DNA from: Merluccius polli
Lineage: Eukaryota > Chordata > Actinopteri > Gadiformes > Merlucciidae
Assembly (NCBI GenBank): GCA_030340625.1
Contig: JAOPHQ010005694.1
Coordinates: 85,001 to 149,000 of the forward strand
Length of the DNA: 64,000 bases
Direction of reading: 5' to 3'
Part shown: piece by piece, positions 11,901 through 40,462 of the stretch
How the letters are laid out: each line of letters starts with the position of its first letter
How positions within the stretch are numbered: the stretch's first letter is position 1
Translations under genes and position numbers: made by a program
Notes under the pieces: model-generated
Seen by the model: the letters and a program-made list of their open reading frames with translations, nothing else
What the model was told of the DNA's origin: nothing
Database searches by the model: none

Positions 11901-14900
11901 GGAAGGTGCGCGTGGACCTGCCGGATAAATACCCCTTCAAATCCCCATCCATAGGTAGGACCCTCATGTACCATACACCTTTCACCCTTACTAACTTATT
12001 ACCCAGTGTGTTTGGCATGACGGAGCCTATTAACGTGACCTCTGTGACTCACCTGTGTTAATTTATTCACAGGGTTCATGAATAAAATATTTCATCCCAA
12101 CATCGATGAGGCGTGAGTAGGCCTTCTGACCATCAGAACCTTTACTGCTTATTTGTAGTGTAACTTATCGCTGAATAGTTTCACAAACGATGGACTATAT
12201 GCTCTTGAGTTGTGATTTAACCATGGTGACCTATAATGTAATGCTTCATACTTCATAATGCTATTTGCAAACGTGTACATTGAAGAATTTTAAGTTCTGC
12301 ATTTTTCCGCATTTGGTATATGCATTTTGTATTTTCGTTTGACATTTAATAAAAACTCAAATATGTAATTTTTCATCAAGTCCACGTTGGTGACCTGTTG
12401 TATTGATGTTGTTGTTTCCAGTTCAGGAACTGTGTGTCTAGATGTCATCAACCAGACATGGACTGCTCTGTACGGTATGTGATGTATATAATGCATATAA
12501 TCAACCATTATAATTATACTGGTCATTTGAATATAGGGCTTGTACATCACAATGTCACATCGCAATGACCACCGCCATTTTGGGAGCATAGGAGCATTGG
12601 AATGTTAGTTATTATGTTGGTAGTAATGATTCTTTGGTAATTGTTTAGAAATTAATCATAACATGATTTGTCATTTTTTGACAATGTTGTTTGAAACTGC
12701 GTAGCGTTTCTCATGCGAGACATGGCAAAACAAAGTTTTCATTGGCCTAGGTTACGGTATATTTTGCTGATTTAGGATTTTACAGTACTGCGACTCTTGA
12801 GTCCACTCAGTATGATGCATTCTGATGTACAACAAGCCCTATACTGGACATGAGGCATCCAAGCAACAGTATACCAAGCATCTACATGGGTGCTAACTAG
12901 CTAGCATGCTAACTAAGGCCACATCTATAAATGAACTAGCTAGCATGCTAACCCAAACTACACATCTATACATTAACTAGCTAGCATGCTAACAAAGTGC
13001 ATGCTAACTAAGTCCTATCTAACCCATCTGTACATTAAGATATTAGCATGATTAATAAGACTATACTTATATACACTGACCATACTGTATACATTAACTC
13101 ACTAGCAGGCTAACCATCTATACCTGCTAACTAGCAGATCATCTTAAGGTCCATGTTAAACATAATTCTTGCGACAGTCTTATGTTGTTTATGATCTCAT
13201 ATTCTTTTCATGAGTTAATATAAGCTTCTTTTGTTGAATCAGCTTTTTTTATGGTGATAAATTATAGTGGAATCGGTTTTGAGTGGGGGTGATTAGTTTG
13301 AGTGCAGTGTGCAACAGACTAGTTTACCATTGTAGAGACAGACATGTGACACTTGTCGTCCACAAAGGGCTGTTTGTAGGTAAAGACTGCTTTAATTTTT
13401 GGAACAGGACAATTCATGTTTGCTGTATTTACATCTATTCATCTATTCGGTGGCAGGATAGTCTAGTTTTTGATTGAATAATCTGCTATATACTTATAAT
13501 AGTAAGTAAATAGTATTGGATGTTTGAGCTGCATTCGATTTCTTAGTTACATCCTTACTAATTAACAGTCATTTCTATCAATTGCGTCAGTTCTTATGCT
13601 CAGCAGGATATTTCTTCTGCTTTCTTTGTTTTATTTTGTTCTCGTTATTTTCAATTTAAGAGTGTATGAGTAAAAGAGTAAAATACTATAATGTACTGGG
13701 AAATGCTAATTAACCCAGGTGGTGGGTTCATTCTGGTGCTGAGCCTGAATAATTGAATATTCGGATATTCGTTCCTTAACTAGGTATTCGGATCTCAGTT
13801 CAGGATTCGAAAGCTTCTACTGCCTATGCAATCCAGCGCCCTCATTACCATCGGAGCGCACATTTTCATTTTTCTTAATGCCAGAGCATTAGATACAGGC
13901 AGATTTGTTTTATTGCCCTAATGCCACAGACCATTCCATGTTCTCTTTACGCTATTATAGACCTAAACTGGCTGCACTACAAGGGCTGGCCCCAAATATT
14001 CGAAACACCCAGTTATCCTTCACTAGTTTTGTATTTCATTATTACTTATTATTAATTCATAATTATTATTATCGGTACTGAATTTTTCGGTAGCACTTTC
14101 ACACCTGCCGTCCGGTGTGAGAATCAGCAAGACAGACAGAGACGGACTTTAAACTAACTGGTTGTAATATTAATAATGTTTATAAAATGTTTATAAAATG
14201 TTCCCCAGGATTTTGTTTTCCATGGTGGCGCATGGTGGGGGGTAAATGGTGTTAGAAGGGTTTTAATAATGAACATAATTAGCCGCTATTTCAATGTTTA
14301 AACAAGGCCAAATGTTACCCAAAAGCTCTACCTACTAATAATAACGGGTTGGTAATTTATTAAACATGAATAGAACAGGTAGCAATGTTTTTTCCTTTCA
14401 TGGCGCTCCGTCACCCACAATAGCGCCTGTGTGATTTATCTTCGGCTAATTAGCTTTGCTTTTGTGATTAGTTTAGCTTTTTGCATTATTAAAATAACAC
14501 TAGGAATTAAAGGAAAAAAACATCAGTTGATTAAAAACGCGATTCTGCACAGCCCTCTCCGATTGAGGCAGGGACAGATATGCATTATGAATTTACTTTT
14601 CTCCCCCCCCCCCCCCCCCCTCCCCCCCCCCACGAATATTCTAATATTCGTTCAGAAAACCTAACGAAGCTTGAAATTATGTATCCGGGCCAACCCTAAT
14701 TCCCAAACCCTCTTCCATCTACAGAGAAACAAACTTGCTAATATACCAACCTACTTCGGTTCTGACATAAAACAGCGAGAGAGACCTCTAGTGTTGGATC
14801 TGAAAACTGCATGTTGTTAGGTTTTGTTCAGTTCCATGCAGTATATTCTGGCGTCTGTGATGGGATGTGTTTTCTAGTGAAACAGGATTTGAGGGTGTGA

Positions 14901-16475
14901 CTAAACATAGAAGTGGTCGTAGAGGGATGTGTGTGATCCTGTAATAATAGATGTATGTCCTGCCCCAATGATGTCATCAATATTGTTAATGGTTTGAATT
15001 TAATGAACTTAATGCAAACACTTTGTGAAAAAAGGATACTTCCATTCCCTGACCCAATGCTGTTTACCAATCTAGCTCCCTCACTTACATTTGCAATCAG
15101 ATTTTTGATTGCAGCCAGCTATTGGTCCATCACGCTTCCCTTTCCGCCCTTCGAACCAATCCACCCAATCACAGCGCAAGTCTATCCGATTGGCCTGCCC
15201 AAATTGTTAGGGTCTTTCACCAGGCTGTCTTAAGCAACAAAAGTGTCACAAGACAGACTGGATCTCGAGGCTACGTAGTCTTTAACTGGACTTATTGCTG
15301 TTTGTTTGTGTGTGTGTGTGTGTGTCTTGTAACTGATGCAGCTCTTGTGTACTATACCAGTAACCCAAAAAAAACAATCTGCTAACCTTGTGTTCTGATT
15401 CCTATAGCTACTCTGCTCTCGCTTTTTTAGAAACTAGGTCTTGCAACACTTGAAGTATTTTGTCACTACTCCAATATTGATTGTATGCTTTGATTTGTTC
15501 TCGGCTTCACTTGTAAGTCATTTTGAAATATTGAAGTGTTTGCTAAATTTAATGTAATACTGTTCCAACAGACCTCACCAACATCTTTGAGTCGTTCCTG
15601 CCCCAGCTGCTGGCGTACCCCAACCCCATCGACCCCCTGAATGGAGACGCAGCTGCCATGTACCTGCACCGGCCTGAGGACTACAAACACAAGATCAAAG
15701 GTGAGCCCTTCTTCAGACTTACACATACTTAAATACTTAAACATACTTGTTCTTCAAGGGATTTACAGTTCTGCAAAAAGCATGTTTGCAAATATCCAAA
15801 TTTAGACACGGTCTTCGCAGAGCCGCCTGCATATATAGTGACTCCCATGTCACATTAACGTGCACACAGGGGGCCAGTATAGTGTTTCAGACCCCAAATG
15901 TACCTGAACTGGACGAGCAAATCCGGAAATGGAATGGAGTCTGCTCAATTGAAAATATGTTGAAAAAGCAATATATCCATGTGAAGAGCATTGAAATGTA
16001 CTGCTGAAAAACGGTTGCATTCATTTTATTCTTGTATGTGGCTGTCCGAAACGAAACACTACTCCATTCCCTGCTCGACCAATCAGCGATTACTTGACAC
16101 GAACCTCCACAGAGAAGGGCGATGCGTTTCCAACTACTGAGAGGACCGCACATCTTTGCATACATGTGTTTGCATACATCCATCCGTTAAGGATGGATTA
16201 GTTTAGTGATTAGGTTAGATATGGTTACATTTAGGTTTAGGTATTAATTTGGAGATGGTTACATAAAGTTAAAGGTTTGGTGTGGTTAGGGTAGGATCTA
16301 GGGAAGAGCTTTGCAATATGGGAATAACCACCTGGTCTGTTCCCCTCTAGAGTACATCCAGAAGTATGCTACAGAGGAGGCGCTGAAGGAGCAGGAGGAG
16401 CGAGCAGGAGACTCCTCGTCTGAGAGCTCCATGTCAGACTTCTCCGAAGATGAGGCGCAGGACATGGAATTGTAG
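8916..16475 (+). CDS. ube2h: Ubiquitin-conjugating enzyme E2 H
   Basis: Seven exons: 8916-8968, 11710-11786, 11880-11954, 12073-12112, 12422-12474, 15572-15700, 16351-16475. They join in phase to 552 nt, 183 residues plus stop, the length I recall for vertebrate UBE2H. The protein starts MSSPSPGKRRMDTDVVKL. The UBC fold shows the PF motif in DLPDKYPFKSPS, then HPNIDEASGTVCLDV with active-site Cys87, and W-x-x-x-L in TWTALYDL. The acidic serine-rich tail DSSSESSMSDFSEDEAQDME is characteristic of UBE2H and yeast Ubc8. Family role: receives ubiquitin from E1 and works with the CTLH/GID ligase complex. The exon 1 donor is gtatcc, off-consensus at +5, but the join reads VVKLIESK correctly. No breaks. 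Confidence 0.98.
10232..10735. mobile_element. hAT-type MITE with near-perfect 8-bp TSD
   Basis: Ends are CAGTGGTTCACAAACC and the inverted counterpart ggttgaaaaacactg. Flanks cactaggc (10224-10231) and gactaggc (10736-10743) match at 7 of 8 positions. The terminal sequence resembles the widespread vertebrate Charlie-like family with cagtggttctcaacc ends. No transposase. A related terminal fragment lies at 37683-37752. Confidence 0.75.
11191..11326 (+). repeat. 45-bp minisatellite, three copies
   Basis: Three near-identical 45-bp units beginning cagtcgggtggtgttgaact. A degenerate fourth copy (gagagtcgttggtgttgaac, about 11464-11483) follows after an inserted dispersed repeat. Confidence 0.9.
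11336..11452 (+). repeat. Dispersed fish repeat fragment
   Basis: Begins tttatttgtttattaaagga and continues tccccattagctg, a phrase I recognise as common in teleost interspersed repeats. It separates the third and fourth copies of the 45-bp repeat. Confidence 0.5.
12893..13130 (+). repeat. Degenerate tandem repeat with ctagctagcatgctaac core
   Basis: Four to six imperfect copies spaced about 40-60 bp, each containing the self-complementary cores CTAGCTAG and GCATGC. Confidence 0.7.
13982..14697. mobile_element. Probable hAT-like MITE relic
   Basis: Starts AGGGCTGGCCCC and ends with the near-complement GGGCCAACCCT; both ends are followed inward by aatattcg motifs. An interior poly-C run (14604-14632) is present. 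No convincing target duplication and no coding capacity, so the call rests on the termini only. Confidence 0.4.
16010..16185. repeat. Dispersed repeat, CpG-poor copy (ube2h intron 6)
   Basis: Contains cgaccaatcagcgattact and gagaagggcgatgcgtttcc. A second copy lies at about 38880-39115. Most differences are CG in the other copy against TG or CA here. Confidence 0.65.
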
Positions 16476-16785
16476 TGGAGAGGAGGAGCGCTTTTTCCTC
16501 CTCCTCCTCCTCCTCAGACTGTTTTTCCTAAAGACTAACTCTCCGAGCTGTGATACCGCTCGCCTCCAGATGAGACAATATTTTTTACAATAAAAAAAAA
16601 GAAATGATGGATTTTTATCTCCACACAAGGAGCGTGTGTGATATTGCAAAACAGGGAGTGGTTATAAAAACCCACCCCAGCGTTCTGTCCCACCCGCACA
16701 CACTCAAATACTGACTCCAGGATGCTACAAGCTGCAGGAAGGACTGACCCAGCCACTGTCCACGCTCCTTGCTCCTACGCCCCTT

Positions 16786-16955
16786 TCTAAAGCTAGCCCC
16801 TTGCTAAGGCTATCCCCCTGCTAAGGCTATAGCCTCTTGCTACAGCTAGCTCCTTGCTACAGCTAGCCCCTTGCCAAGGCTAGCCCCTTGCTAAAGCTTG
16901 CCCCCTGCTCAGGCTATCCTTTACTAAGGCTAGCCCCATGGTAAGGCTAGCCCCG
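16786..16955 (+). repeat. 18-bp repeat in ube2h 3' UTR
   Basis: About nine imperfect copies of ccttgctaaggctagccc starting 310 bp after the stop codon. If the distal poly(A) site is used they are in the mature mRNA. Confidence 0.85.
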
Positions 16956-17436
16956 TCCGAACAACCACCAGCGTCACCAACATCAGTGTGACCAAGATAG
17001 GAGGTGAGAGGAAACCGGCCGCCATTTTGGAGCAGAACACTTTTGAGGGGGACAGCGTGATAGAGGCTGACATCTCTAAAACCCCTCGATGTCTGTCGTT
17101 TTAATTCTTTCCCCTCTGCGCTGTGTTTACCATTGTCTCTCCCTCCGAGAACATGATAATACACCTGTACTGGCCGCTGACGTTTAGCTTTCCGTTTGTT
17201 TAGATCTTGTGCTCTCATCTGCCTCTTTTTAGTACACCTGACCACAAGAGGTTCTGTGTAACACTGTACTGGGTTTAGATGTTGTGATCTCATCTCCCCT
17301 CTCTCAGTACACATGGGCCACAAGAGGTTCAGTGTAACACTGGGTTTAGCCCTCTGGTAGGGACCATTGTAGACAGCATATCCCCTCAAATGTATTTATT
17401 TAACCCCATGAAAAATTAGCAGGCACTTGAACATTA

Positions 17437-17585
<149 letters not shown>

Positions 17586-18224
17586 GCTCTCTGTTGGGAT
17601 ACCATATGTCATTTAATGAGCATTTCATTATGTTGGCCTGGCAGAACGGTAAGGTGGTAAGGGACAATGTGGAGTTAGCCTTGTACAGCGGGGAAGGGGG
17701 GGGGGGGTGGTGACGTTAAAGGTGGGGTTGTGTCGATTTAGTGTTAGTGCTGTGGTGAGTACGTGGGGCAGGAATGTCCATTTGTCAAACTCTTTGATTC
17801 GTCCCTATGCCTGTAGCTTGTTTCTATCATAGGTGTTTGAGTTGCGTAGGGGTAGCTTGTTTTCAACGTGGGTGAGTCCTCATGATGTATAGTTTAATAC
17901 TTAGGTCTTCATAACACAGTAGTGGATAATGAAACAAGCATCATGTTAAGCTGTGACTCTTGGAACCGGAGGGTCCCAGTGTTGTTTACCTGTTGCTACG
18001 CAGGTGTTGCTACGCAGGTGAGCATTGCTGCACCCCTCTCAGCCATCCCTCTCTGCTTCACACAGATTTTTCACCTGTCATTTAGAGGTGCTCTTGGTTT
18101 GACCACCAGTGCTTGTTCAGGCCAACGGCAAACATTGATTTAGATTTCCCTGGTTGATGGCTGTCGACAGGTAGGGACCAAACATGTACAGCTCCTGGAG
18201 TGTAACTTCATAGCTTTATAGACA

Positions 18225-18620
18225 CGTTAACATCTAGAGCAGCCAGGCTAAAACCTGGTTAACATCTGGAGTAACCGGGTTAATATCTGGAGTGACCAGG
18301 CTAACATCTGGTTAACATCTGGAGTAACTGGGTTTACATCTGGAGTAACCAGGCTAACATCTGGAGTAACCGGGTTGACATCTGGTGTGACCATGCTGAC
18401 ATCTGGTGTGACCATGCTAACATCTGGTTAACATCTGGAGTAACCAGGCTAACATATGGAGTAACCAGGTTAACATGGAGTGACCAGGCTAACATCTGGA
18501 GTGACCGGGTTAACATCTGGAGTGACCGGGCTAACATCTGGAGTAACCAGGTTAACATCTGGAGTAACCAGATTAACATCTGGAGTAACCAGGCTAACAT
18601 CGGGTTAACCTCTGGAGTAA
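18225..18620 (+). repeat. 21-bp minisatellite, about 17 copies
   Basis: Unit aacatctggagtaaccaggct with common variation gtgacc/gtaacc and gggtt/aggct; a few units are shortened. The open frame across it is a repeat artefact. Confidence 0.9.
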
Positions 18621-19669
18621 GCTGGTTTAGGAGGTCCTGACAGATGGATCTGAACTAGAGTAATCTGCGTTCTGTTCTTGTGAGTTCAGGTGATTAGTTT
18701 GTTTTACAAAGAAAGGTGTAAAAGAACTGAGGAATCAGTTGAGGGTATCATCTCTTATATGCATGAAAACTGTGCCTGGAAACAAGGCATTCAAAATGTA
18801 TTGTTTAGTGTTAATGTTCAGGCTCCCGTGAACTGTTAAAAGTATTAAAGGCTTAAAGCTTAAAGTTTACATCTCAACTGTTGAAGATCCGCTAGTTACT
18901 AGCTACTTATTTTAATTAATCAACCAAAATAATCCCTTTGTTTGTAGATAATAGGATGTTACAAAAAGTAACATCCTAAAAACAAATTAGATGCCACTAA
19001 GAAAATGTGTATCATTAATGTGTTAAAAATCCAAATTAATTTAGCAGTTTGAATACTCTACGATGGTAACCAAATAAATACGGGGTGGATCGAGGGACAA
19101 GAAGCAGGAGAACCTTTTCTTTTAAACAAACAACCACTGTGCGAGTTTCACCTTGACTAATCATCATATTACCTATTTTATTTTACTAATGTACGGCATA
19201 CAGTATATTTGCCTACGATTTGTTTAAATGTTTTTATTTTGTGTTATAACCCTGATGTCAAAGATACAAGTCACGATGGCCCAATATTTTAAAAGCAAAA
19301 ATGAATAAATGTGCTTCCCTTGTATCTTGAATAAAATAAGCAAATAAAAAAAGTGTGAATTGATGTTATTTGGGTTTTTGTAGATATGGATGTGTTGGAT
19401 CCCGTGTGATAGATTTTAACAGTGGTTATTCCCCCAGAACCTTACCTATACCCACAACAGATCAGATATCGATCTGTATCTTTATTGAAAGGAGATGACA
19501 CTGCAATTCTTAATTATGTCCTCTAGGTGGTAAGTTCTCTTTAGAAACTCATTACTACATTACTTGCAAATGTCGATGCCAATGTCTTGTTTGGCAATCA
19601 CTTAAAGCCCAGTATATGTGTCATTTAATAATTACTATTATTAAATGAAGATGACGATGACGCCTGTCA

Positions 19670-19860
19670 AACACAAGTGACTGTCCTTATATTATGGGTC
19701 TGCTCCTTTTCTGTACCAGGGCGCAGGTAGTAGCCTAAACTAGTGAAGATAAGTCTACTACCCATGCCCTGGTAGGGCACCCAGGTAGCATTTAGACTGT
19801 ATTTGGTTTCCCCAAAGATTATTGAAGGTTTACCCACCCTAACTAATATGGCCACTAGAT
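19670..19860. repeat. Copy of a hairpin MITE family
   Basis: Shares ctgtaccaggg and taaactagtgaagat with 47001-47130, and is itself partly inverted-repetitive (ctgtaccagggc against gccctggtag). Family not recognised. Confidence 0.5.
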
Positions 19861-20505
19861 AAATAAGGTGGGCTGATAATCATCCTGAATTTCTATTTCT
19901 TTCCACTTTATAATCCTGAATCTCAGAACATGTTCACAAAGTGGTTGGGGATTTAGGGACTGGAACCAGGCGATAAATAAGGTCTATTAAATAAAAACAC
20001 GACGTCCATTCTATGTGCCTATTTTAGTAGGCCCTATTAAGTGTGTGTGTGTGTGTGTGTGAACTCACAGTACCAGAATGCAAGATGGACAGGACCTCCT
20101 CACATACACTCTGAATATCTTTAAGCTAGTTGCTTTGTTTGGTATTATAGGCCTATACCAACACACACACACTGTCAAGTCACTGTCACTGATAAGAGAC
20201 TTGGTGAAAGACCAGAAGGCTTTTTTTTAAATTTTCACTTGGCACACCATCCACAACAAGAACCCCCATGAATGTCTGGACCATTACCACAGGTAAGCTC
20301 GAACACATATCATGAACACACTTGAAATATGTACATTAAATCCTACACCGATAATATGTATAGCCTACTATAAGACTGGAGAGCCGAATGTACGCCAACA
20401 CTCACTTAGGCCTCATGGGGACCGCTTCTTGTCTACCCACTTTGTCTTGGCATTTTGTCTCAAATGCTCTCTCACTCCCTCTTCATTATTTAATTACACC
20501 CCCCA

Positions 20506-20578
20506 CCCCTACCCCCCCCCCCCCCCCCACCTACCCCCCCCCTACCCCACCCACCTACCCCCCCCCCCCCCACCCACC
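20506..20578 (+). repeat. Poly-C-rich simple repeat
   Basis: Runs of C broken by ccta and cca, intergenic between ube2h and cracr2a. The interval 19861-20505 shows only a short (GT)n at 20040-20060. Confidence 0.85.
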
Positions 20579-20779
20579 TACGATATAAAGTAAGGGCCCT
20601 CTCTTCCTGCTGCTGACTTGGGATAGGAATCTGTCTCTCCATACAACTGTATTTCCTTCATACAGACAAATGGGTTTAATGAAATATTTTTGGGGAATAT
20701 CTGTTTTTTTTTCTTGTTTTATCGCCTAAAGATGTTCACTGAATGTCACTTATGCAATTAAATTAAGATTATTTTTTTT

Positions 20780-21178
20780 AGATTTTATATAAATTAATTA
20801 ATAAATAAACAACACAATGGGGCCGTGTTCGCACAGAGGGTGGTGTAGTGTTGAAGGCGGGGGGTGAGCCTTCGACACTTCAAAACCTTCCCGCCGCCGC
20901 GGTCCCACCCCTGCGGCCGCTCGAGCGCATTCCTGTAAGCTGACAGTCGCACGCGCCGCTGACACCGCGTCACCTCGCAGCAGCAGCAGCGACCCGTCGG
21001 AACAACGACACCAAACTGCTGCGAACAACTTGTGAATAACTGAGCAAAGTGTGTCGTTCAACAGGCCTCCCCCCCCCCCCCAAACCAGCACCACCAGGAC
21101 CACCAGCACCACCCACCCCTTCAAACGAGACAGAAACCAGTACGAGTCTCGTCTCGTCCTCGTCCACCTGTAGCTACT
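20780..21178 (+). promoter_or_regulatory. cracr2a: Probable cracr2a promoter and non-coding exon 1
   Basis: A TATA-like tatataaatt sits near 20786, followed by an abrupt change to GC- and CpG-rich DNA (20820-21178) in an otherwise A/T-rich flank. The GC-rich block ends in a consensus donor, tagctact|gtgagtat at 21178/21179. The first cracr2a coding exon has an acceptor (ctcactttcag, ending 23545) just 3 bp before its ATG, so a spliced upstream non-coding exon is expected. This block is the best candidate; no transcript evidence. Confidence 0.45.
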
Positions 21179-23545
21179 GTGAGTATCGTCTCTCGTCGTC
21201 ACCAAGTGTGTGAGCTAGCAAAGCACCTGTTTCATGTGTGTGTGTGTGTGTGTGTGCGTGTGAAGTCGGTACGGAAGCACAACGTAGCAACACAGATGAG
21301 TAATTTCGTCCCCTCAGGAAGTTACTCAACGTTTGACCGTTTATCAGGAAGTTGAAGGCAGACGTAGCGAGGGGACACCGCTGTCAAACAGGTGTTTCCT
21401 CCTCTGTTGTGCTTTTGATGCACGTCTTGCATGTGGGGGGTAATGGGACATTGCCGTTAAAAGGCGGTGACACGTGCAACTGTAACTTTCTGTTTGTCCA
21501 CATCTTACCAGCCATTAGAAAACCATTGTTTCGTTTTTTGTTGTTTGTTTGTTTGTTTGTTTGTTTTTTTTTGGGGGGGGGGGGGTGAATGAAGCCAATC
21601 TACCAGCCACGTGACTTGCATATTTCACCTGCATGGCTGATGGCTGGTGACACTTAGGTTAAACTTGAGAAAAGCTCCCCACAAGGCACAGGAAAGACAT
21701 GACCAAGTGCTTGTTGTGTGAGCTGTCCACTCATCCACAGCGGACAGCGGATTGGATGTGGATTGTTTTTGATAAGGGCACAGAAAGGAAGTTAAATAGT
21801 TGTTGTGTCTGTGACGTGCATGATGCCTGCCTCTGAACCTTACCCAATACCTGGATGCACATGGGTTGTGTTTTTTAAAGTCCACGTCTGAAAACATAAC
21901 GATCATAAACCCCCAAGACATTGGAGTCAATTAGCTTGGGTTTTCTACGTGAGTATTGCCTTTTTTTAATGTAGTCTGAATAGGTACAGTAACTGAATGC
22001 AAAGCAGCAGATTACAGCAAAGTAGCCATGTCATGCCTACTCACTTTTAGCACCACCCTTTTCTTTCATTTAAAGCCTTTAATCCAGCTATTAGCAGTAA
22101 TGTATTTGTGTGTCACACTTTATCCCCTCTGGCTTTTTTACTTACTCCGTTGCTCAAATATAATGCTTACAGAACAGAAACATAAACATGCAGTCTTTAT
22201 TGTAGTCTAATTATAGACCTATTTGTAGGACATAAAAAGCAATACTGAGGGAAAAGATTGAACAGAAATTGCATGTCTTCATTTTTTGCCTGGTGTGCAG
22301 GGCTTTTTTTGTTGTTGAGGGTTTGTGTGTGTAACTCCCTTCTTGAACTGACTCAACCTCAACTCCCATCCTCAGAAGGCAGTCTTCCAAACCGGTGCAC
22401 CCTGAATGCAAACTTGCATATGAGCCCAGCTCAATGCCTGGGTTTAACCAGTCAATATGCCCAGGCCAGTGCAATCATCTCGGTTGAACCCGAAACTTTG
22501 TTTTATACTTGTCACATTATTCTGAACAGGCATCTGAATTACAGTCCCTGAACTAATTGACCCTTTTCACAGAGGTGTCATCGTAGGATGATTACAGGTG
22601 TCAAATACAAGTGTTTAATTCAGCCCTTTATAAGCATTTATCTTGTATGGTGGGGAAATAATTATAACTTTTCAAAAATGTTTTTTTGAGATGTGTATTT
22701 AGCTCAATGTTGGGCTGAGTTTTGAACACTCACTTTCTGTTTGGGTGGGGTTGAAGTTTTCTAGGAAGTGCAGTTTTTTTAAGTGTCACCTTCCACATTT
22801 TATAGGTCTACCATATTTATATCATGATAGTATACATGCAAACTGTGACCTAATATCATTCTAGATTTTTACTAGATTTGTATCCAGGGTCCAAAAATAA
22901 CACCATCCACCAGCCAATGGATGATAGGGTTGACCATTTGGCAGTTAAGAAAATGTATGGTTACTATTTACTGTTTTTTTCAGCAGCGGTGCTGTTGTGC
23001 GCGCCATCCACGAGCATGCGACGCCGGCCAATATTCACATGTGTCGGAATAGCTTAAAATGATACGTAGATGTCGTTTGAAGAATGAGGAGAGGGAGGCT
23101 TTTAGGAGCGGCGCTCATAATTAGGGGAAACACTGTTACATTAAAACAGTATCTTGACCGGGAAGTTTTCCACTCTGGCAGGTAAAAAGACAAAATTCTA
23201 AAAGTTAATTTTGGACCCGGCTAGACCCAGTTCAGAAAAGAAAAGACAATAATAGTCCCACATCAAGTCTTTTATAATTTACCAGTTGAAGTGGGAGAGA
23301 GTGCATGGCCTATTCAAACTGGAGTCTACATTACCCATCTCCTCCCATCTCCATCTTATAGGCTCCGTTGGATAATGAAAGAGGCGGTTGCTTAGAGATG
23401 ACAGGCGGTGACATCGTTGAGAGCCCCTGATGTTGAGCAGCCTGAAGCTCCACTCCTGGTCTCCCGTCTCTTCTCTCCACACCACCTAGCGCCCGTGTGT
23501 CAGAGTTTTGGGGAGGAGGGGGGGGACCCACTCACTCACTTTCAG
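21179..23545 (+). other. Proposed cracr2a 5' intron
   Basis: Contains short GT and (GTTT)n runs, a fragment near 21590-21650 resembling the 39440-39597 MITE, and a hAT-like element (22885-23218). Nothing recognised in 21660-22884. Confidence 0.45.
22885..23218. mobile_element. hAT-like non-autonomous element
   Basis: Left end CAGGGTCCAAAAATAAC; right end is the near-complement of CGGGTCCAAAATTAACTTTT. The left subterminal ccaccagccaatgg matches the 39440-39597 element. No clear flanking duplication. Confidence 0.45.
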
Positions 23546-23548
23546 ACC

Positions 23549-39265
<15,717 letters not shown>

Positions 39266-40070
39266 CGGCAGACGGCAGTAGCAGGAGACTGCTGCCATCA
39301 CATAGTCAAGAGAGTGAAGTCTGTCTGTCGTTGTAGTAGTAGTAGAGCTTGAATGGACTTTCAGCCCACACAACTCTGTTCTCCCACGCTCTCTAATGTC
39401 AGCACCCGGACAGGAAAGTGTCACTGTCGCACATTCGAGCAGGGTGCTAAATTAACTTTTTTGTCCACCGGCCAAATGGCTAGTGAAGTTTACCAGCCAC
39501 ACAGAACAATTACCATTGATTTTGTGGCTGGTGAGTGAAGAAAATCTACCAGCCACTGGCATATTTGGCTGTTGGTTGATGCTAATTTTGTGCCCTGCAT
39601 TCAAGTCAATTTTAGAGATATGATAAGATATGATAAGATATTCTATAAAAACTGGACTGTAAAAAATAAATAATATAGGATATACGTATTTTAGAAGTAT
39701 TGTTGTACTACACATCTGTTTCCGAATCACCTACTGTAATTCCTACTGATCTATGTTTGGATATATTTTCAGTGTTATTTATTGACGATTGTGTGCCTGT
39801 CATGGCATTGAGTGTACAGAGCACCAGATGTATTTATTTGTCATCAATGTATTTTTAGCACTGCAGGCCCCACGTATTAATCGTTAGAGGACATTGACAG
39901 ACCAAGGATGTACAATAGGTTTTACTGTTTGGCATTGCATTATGATCACGCATCACTATGAAACTGTAAATAGCAGAGATTATAATAATACATTCACTTT
40001 AATTACTTGGCACCCTTCATTACAAGTCACAAAGTGCTTCACATTGATACATGGCAATGACAATAAAATA
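39266..40070 (+). other. cracr2a 3' UTR
   Basis: AATAAA signals occur at 39665-39670 and 40062-40067. A 158-bp MITE lies before the first, so it is probably transcribed in the mRNA. Confidence 0.5.
39440..39597. mobile_element. Short hAT-like MITE in cracr2a 3' UTR
   Basis: 158 bp. Left end CAGGGTGCTAAATTAAC, right end the near-complement (gctaattttgtgccctg). Flanks cattcgag (39432-39439) and cattcaag (39598-39605) match at 7 of 8. Inner arms carry ccaccggccaaatgg and ctaccagccactggc. Confidence 0.75.
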
Positions 40071-40427
40071 CAATTAAAGAATGTGGATCAAAGAAGAAAT
40101 ATATTTGAATAACAAATATGGGCTTGACTGGATGGCTCATTAACCTACTGTAGCCTCACTGGGCATGTGCAAACCTTGTTCACTTTAATGAAAACAAGTA
40201 ACCTAATGTGTACATTGCCCATTTCATTTTTAAAGCTAACAAACTATGTGGCCATCGAGATACAAATATTTAGCCTTATTAAGGACACTTGTTTTGTGTG
40301 CTTGAATGGTAAAAATATTCGTACTTGTACTTCTAATCACAGCAGGGTATTCCCTACATAATGACGAAATGTTTTCTCAATAAAATGTTAAGAGGGACAA
40401 TGGGCAGATCTGTCACAGAGGTGTTTA

Positions 40428-40462
<35 letters not shown>

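Larger units (their letters stand above)
12475..15571 (+). other. ube2h intron 5
   Basis: Contains degenerate repeats built on the palindromic phrase ctagctagcatgctaac (12893-13130) and a probable DNA-transposon relic (13982-14697). The remaining sequence shows no exon or RNA gene. Confidence 0.6.

Noticed and set aside
18334..18600. Leu/Trp/Gln-rich 88-codon frame
   Set aside because: The repeat unit is 21 bp (7 codons), so it stays open by periodicity alone.
23408..23548. Upstream in-frame Met as the cracr2a start
   Set aside because: A good acceptor (ctttcag) lies 3 bp before the ATG at 23549, whose context and MAA start fit the family, so the upstream codons are probably intronic.
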